From BS750m-G62 sp046483505 (GTDB lineage: Bacteria; Planctomycetota; Phycisphaerae; FEN-1346): a stretch of 8,002 nucleotides of DNA. This document shows positions 5,930 to 8,002 of this stretch, piece after piece (position 1 is the stretch's first letter; the number at the start of each line of letters is the position of its first letter). The stretch lies in contig JAWODB010000022.1 of the NCBI GenBank assembly GCA_046483505.1, positions 1 to 8,002 on the forward strand, given 5' to 3'. Below the pieces are notes generated by a model. The model had not been told where the DNA came from. It saw only the letters and a list, made by a program, of their open reading frames with translations, and did not search any database. Position numbers and translations under genes: made by a program.

Positions 5930-6583
5930 ATGGCGACCACGGTGCTGCTGGCCGACGATCACAAGATCGTCCGCGACGGGCTGAAGGCCCTCCTGGAACG
6001 GGAAGACGACATGGACGTCGTCGGCGAGGCCGACAACGGCCGGGAGGCCGTCCGCCTGGCCCGCGACCTCGCGCCCGACATCGTCATCATGGACATCTCG
6101 ATGCCGGACCTGAACGGCATGGAGGCCACCCGCCAGGTGTGCCGGCGGTGCCCCGGCACGCGGGTCATGGCGCTCTCGGTCCACGCCGACCGGCGGTTCG
6201 TCACGGAGATGCTCAAGGCGGGCGCCTCCGGGTACCTGCTGAAGGACTCGGCGTTCGAGGATCTCGTCCGCGGCATCCGGACCGTGCTGAGGGGCCACAC
6301 GTATCTCAGCCCGCCCGTCGCCGACGCCGTCGTCGAGAGCCACGTCCGTGCCCCCGCCGCCGACGCCGAGGCGACCGGCTCCGTCCTGACGCCGCGCGAG
6401 CGGGAGGTCCTGCAACTGCTGACCGAGGGCCACGGCACGAAGCAGATTGCGCGGCACCTGCACGTCAGCACGAAGACGGTCGACACCCACCGCCAGCACA
6501 TCATGGACAAACTGGACATCCATAACGTGGCGGAACTGACGAAATACGCCATCCGCGAGGGGCTGACGGACGTCCAGCAGTGA
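5930..6583 (+). CDS. NarL/FixJ-family response regulator (receiver plus LuxR-type HTH)
   Basis: A 217-residue two-component transcription regulator, a typical full-length NarL-type protein. The receiver domain (about 4-121) has the acidic pair Asp9-Asp10, the phosphoacceptor Asp55 in IMDISMPDLNG, Ser83 at the conserved Thr/Ser position, and Lys105 in YLLKDS. A linker (about 128-150) leads to the DNA-binding domain: LTPREREVLQLL (153-164) and the recognition region VSTKTVDTHRQHIMDKL (179-195), ending in AELTKYAIREGLT. The start ATG at 5930 has a strong GGAGGAG (5918-5924) five bases upstream. It lies 18 bp after the kinase-like gene, so the two form one transcript. Because the partner lacks a phosphoacceptor domain, the regulator may receive phosphate from another kinase or from small phosphodonors. 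Target genes are not evident. All receiver catalytic residues are present. Confidence 0.95.
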   Translation: MATTVLLADDHKIVRDGLKALLEREDDMDVVGEADNGREAVRLARDLAPDIVIMDISMPDLNGMEATRQVCRRCPGTRVMALSVHADRRFVTEMLKAGASGYLLKDSAFEDLVRGIRTVLRGHTYLSPPVADAVVESHVRAPAADAEATGSVLTPREREVLQLLTEGHGTKQIARHLHVSTKTVDTHRQHIMDKLDIHNVAELTKYAIREGLTDVQQ

Positions 6584-6614
6584 GGGGTCGGACCCCCGCC
6601 GAGAAATCACCGTA

Positions 6615-6641
6615 CCGGCCTGCGCGCCTTCACCAGGCCGG
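6615..6641 (+). terminator. Perfect 8-bp hairpin downstream of the response regulator
   Basis: CCGGCCTG pairs with CAGGCCGG around an 11-nt loop, about 30 bp past the regulator stop. No T-run follows, so it is at best a non-canonical or Rho-aided end. A weaker hairpin GGGGT-CGG-ACCCC (6584-6596) directly follows the stop codon. Confidence 0.35.
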
Positions 6642-6793
6642 CCGTGCCGAACGGCGCACGCAAAACTCATCCACCCGAGAGCCGAATATCAGTAGTATAC
6701 CTGATGGAGCCGCCTCCTCTGTATATCCGATACTAATCACGGAGCAACCGGTTCTTCACCGGAGACGACGGCACCAGGCTCTTGCGCTGGGAT

Positions 6794-6824
6794 GCGGGCG
6801 GCTTCTCCCCCCAGGGTCGCCCGC
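6794..6824 (+). terminator. GC-rich 7-bp hairpin followed by a pyrimidine-rich run
   Basis: GCGGGCG pairs with CGCCCGC around a 17-nt C/T-rich loop, followed by TCCCTCTTT (6825-6833). This is the closest thing to a stem plus T-rich tail on the plus strand in this stretch, yet it lies 210 bp past the regulator stop. Weak candidate. Confidence 0.25.
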
Positions 6825-6929
6825 TCCCTCTTTGACGGGGTGCACGCGACGGATGTTGCACCGCAAGCGGTTTCCCCCTACCCTTGCCCCCGGAATCCTC
6901 CTGACGCGGGTCCGTAATCCCTGATTCTC

Positions 6930-6962
6930 CCGATAGTCCCGACTTACGCAAATGCCGATAGT
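6930..6962 (+). repeat. Direct repeat of CCGATAGT
   Basis: CCGATAGT occurs at 6930-6937 and again at 6955-6962, starts 25 bp apart. CCGATA also occurs at 6727-6732. The second copy forms the GCCGATAG element described separately. Confidence 0.6.
6954..6961 (+). promoter_or_regulatory. Sigma28-like -10 element upstream of the sigma factor gene
   Basis: GCCGATAG matches the sigma28 (FliA) -10 consensus GCCGATAA at 7 of 8 bases. No TAAA-type -35 box is visible at the proper distance upstream, so this is half a promoter at best. It would fit autoregulation of the FliA-type gene that starts at 7444, read through the kinase remnant. Confidence 0.3.
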
Positions 6963-7007
6963 ACTGTAGGGTGCGCTGGGAAGCATGTCGTTCCGCCGAA
7001 CACGTGA

Positions 7008-7412
7008 ACCAGTCGGAATCGGACTCATGGGCTCAGCCAACGAGCCGGCCAGGCCGACGCGGCCATCGTCCCGAGACGCGGTCCACCCTGCTCCGGTGGC
7101 GTCCGGCGGGCGGCGTCGGCCCACGACTTCAACAACCAGTTGATGATCGTCCAGGGCTACTGCGACCGCCTGGGGCAGGAACTGGAGGGGTCGCACCCGC
7201 TGCGGCCGTACGTGGAGCAGATCCACCAGGCGGCCGAACGGTCCGCCGCCCTGGCCGGCCGGGGCCTCGCCTTCAGCCGACGCCGCGCCATCGAACGCGA
7301 GCCGGTGGCCCTGGGCGAGGTCGTCCGCGACCTCGCCAAGACGCTCCGGCAGACGCTCGGCGAGGCCGCCCGGCCGCAGAAGGCGGCGCCGACGACGGCG
7401 CCGAGATCCTGA
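7008..7412 (+). pseudogene. Degenerate AHDFNN-type histidine kinase fragment (dimerisation/H-box domain only)
   Basis: The frame starting at multiples of three carries an H-box SAHDFNNQ (codons 7116-7139, probable phosphoacceptor His at 7122-7124). A normal dimerisation domain follows: QLMIVQGYCDRLGQEL, HPLRPYVEQIHQAAERS, FSRRR and VVRDLAKTLRQTLGE. It then stops at 7410-7412 after a Pro/Ala/Thr tail where the ATPase domain should begin. Upstream this frame has no ATG, GTG or TTG before the H-box, and a stop lies at 7005-7007. The expected lead-in AGGV sits one frame away (7106-7117), so one extra base near 7118 would explain the break (AGGV + AHDFNN). ATG 6985 opens a different frame that ends at 7143. 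I read this as a truncated, frameshifted kinase. A short product starting at TTG 7140 or ATG 7143 would lack the His. Confidence 0.65.
7385..7402. other. Perfect GC hairpin just upstream of the sigma factor gene
   Basis: GGCGCCG and CGGCGCC (7385-7391 and 7396-7402) pair perfectly around ACGA. It overlaps the end of the kinase remnant and lies about 40 bp before the sigma gene start. It may act as a pause or end site or simply reflect low-complexity GC sequence. Confidence 0.4.
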
Positions 7413-7443
7413 AGCGCGAGGGATGCCGGGAGGGGACTCAGAG

Positions 7444-8002
7444 ATGATCGCTCACACACGTGCTGCCCCCGTCGGCGGCCAAACACTTACAGAGGACGAG
7501 GTGGCCGACCTCTGGCGGGCATACGGCGCTCACCGCTCCGACGACGCGCGCAATGCGCTGATGGAGCATTATCTGCCGCTCGTCAAGTACCAGGCCGACC
7601 GGGCCAGCGCCCGCCTGCCGTCCGAAGTGGACCCGGACGACGTGTACGCGGCGGGCATCCTGGGCCTGCGGGCGGCGATCGCCTCGTTCGAGCCGGACCG
7701 CGGCGTGAAGTTCGAGACCTACGGTGCGGCCCGCATCCGCGGGGCCATCATCGATTCGCTCCGGCGGTCCGACTGGGTGCCGAGAAGCGTCCGCCGGCGG
7801 AACCGGCGCCTGGACACGGCCCGGCAGGAACTGGCCAGCCAACTCGGACGCGAACCCACCGACGCCGACATGGCCGAGCACCTCGACCTGTCGCCCGACG
7901 ACTATCACCGCGTCGCCTGCCGGGCGGAGCCCGTCCAGGTGGCCAGCCTCGACAACGCGGTGCCCGGCGGCGAGGGCGAGCACGAAGCCACCTGGGGCGA
8001 CC
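7444..8002 (+). CDS. fliA: FliA/WhiG-family (sigma28-type) RNA polymerase sigma factor (3' end beyond window)
   Basis: The first 186 residues of a sigma70-superfamily factor, cut by the window edge before region 4. ATG 7444 follows a purine-rich site GGGAGGGG (7428-7435) at 8 bp. Region 2 is clear: LWRAYGAH (23-30), HYLPLVKYQADR (42-53), DPDDVYAAGILGLRAAIASFEPDRGVKF (63-90) and ETYGAARIRGAIIDSLR (91-107). The signature DWVPRSVRR (110-118) is shared with E. coli FliA. Region 3 then has LASQLGREPTDADMAEHLDL (130-149). The SLDN stretch (168-171) also fits the family. FliA factors direct late flagellar genes; WhiG and other relatives serve different programmes, and no flagellar gene is visible here. 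It lies about 30 bp downstream of the broken kinase. Family very secure; the fliA name is my best guess within the family. Confidence 0.88.
   Translation, partial: MIAHTRAAPVGGQTLTEDEVADLWRAYGAHRSDDARNALMEHYLPLVKYQADRASARLPSEVDPDDVYAAGILGLRAAIASFEPDRGVKFETYGAARIRGAIIDSLRRSDWVPRSVRRRNRRLDTARQELASQLGREPTDADMAEHLDLSPDDYHRVACRAEPVQVASLDNAVPGGEGEHEATWGD

Larger units (their letters stand above)
6584..7007. other. Hairpin-rich intergenic stretch with an AT-rich island; no convincing gene
   Basis: I find no credible gene here; the open frames lack family motifs, ribosome sites and normal codon choice. The stretch holds several perfect inverted repeats. These are CCGGCCTG/CAGGCCGG (6615-6622 and 6634-6641), ATCAG/CTGAT (6688-6692 and 6701-6705), CCGGT/ACCGG (6748-6752 and 6758-6762), GCGGGCG/CGCCCGC (6794-6800 and 6818-6824) and GGTGCA/TGCACC (6839-6844 and 6857-6862). 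Bases 6661-6740 are clearly AT-richer than their surroundings. It may contain the end of the kinase/regulator transcript, an unknown structured RNA, or debris of a decayed gene. Confidence 0.5.

Noticed and set aside
4786..6525. Long plus-strand open frame overlapping the kinase and response regulator in another register.
   Set aside because: Low-complexity Arg/Gly/Pro translation, no motifs, and the real genes occupy other frames with PAS, ATPase and receiver motifs.
6843..6862. Possible sigma54 promoter around ATGTTGCA.
   Set aside because: The GG at the required -24 distance is missing.
6580..6924. Open frame of 114 codons after the response regulator.
   Set aside because: It begins inside the regulator's last codons, has no ribosome site or recognisable motif, and its composition is unlike the neighbouring genes.
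6985..7143. Short open frame of 52 codons starting at ATG 6985.
   Set aside because: It reads through the kinase remnant in the wrong register and has only a weak ribosome site (GGGAAG); at most it is the original N-terminus of the broken kinase gene.

Overview
This is a very GC-rich bacterial window with strong G/C bias at third codon positions. It holds seven protein-coding genes, two of them cut by the window edges, and one gene wreck. The gene content points to a Planctomycetota-like genome: a secreted protein with a planctomycete look, an AHDFNN-type kinase fragment, a NarL-type kinase/regulator pair of the 'VPPHELY' kind, a Bacillus-like BioA and a FliA/WhiG sigma factor. This assignment is inference from protein style, not from a phylogenetic marker, and I hold it loosely.

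Left part (1-1792). Two minus-strand genes overlap by four bases. The first-transcribed is a lipoprotein of the M14 metallocarboxypeptidase family, close to murein-peptide amidase MpaA. The second is a signal-peptide protein of unknown function that runs off the left edge. They are transcribed away from a short divergent promoter region (1663-1792). There a near-consensus sigma70 promoter faces each way, and the two -35 boxes form an 8-bp inverted repeat.

Centre-left (1793-4699). A compact plus-strand operon holds an S-adenosyl-L-methionine hydrolase (DUF62 family), bioA and bioD. The first gap is 7 bp and bioA/bioD overlap by ATGA. bioA and bioD carry out the two steps from 7-keto-8-aminopelargonate to dethiobiotin. 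BioA resembles the Bacillus subtilis type and has Phe where the SAM-using E. coli enzyme has Tyr17, so the amino donor may be lysine. The SAM-cleaving enzyme as first gene is the curious part of this operon.

Centre-right (4700-6583). A hairpin cluster, an extended -10 promoter and a roughly 170-nt structured leader precede a membrane PAS histidine-kinase-like gene and a NarL/FixJ response regulator. The kinase gene goes straight from PAS to the ATPase domain and has no visible dimerisation/phosphoacceptor domain. The regulator looks intact.

Right part (6584-8002). A non-coding stretch rich in hairpins, with one AT-rich island, leads into a degenerate fragment of a second, AHDFNN-type histidine kinase. 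It keeps the H-box domain, has lost its ATPase domain and has frame problems. It is followed by a FliA/WhiG-type sigma factor gene running off the right edge. A sigma28-like -10 element (GCCGATAG) and a direct repeat of CCGATAGT lie some 480-510 bp upstream of that gene.

The best leads are the two neighbouring kinase genes with complementary domain losses, the SAM hydrolase/biotin operon, the exported MpaA-like amidase, and the structured leader ahead of the kinase/regulator pair. I see no tRNA, rRNA, CRISPR array or insertion sequence.
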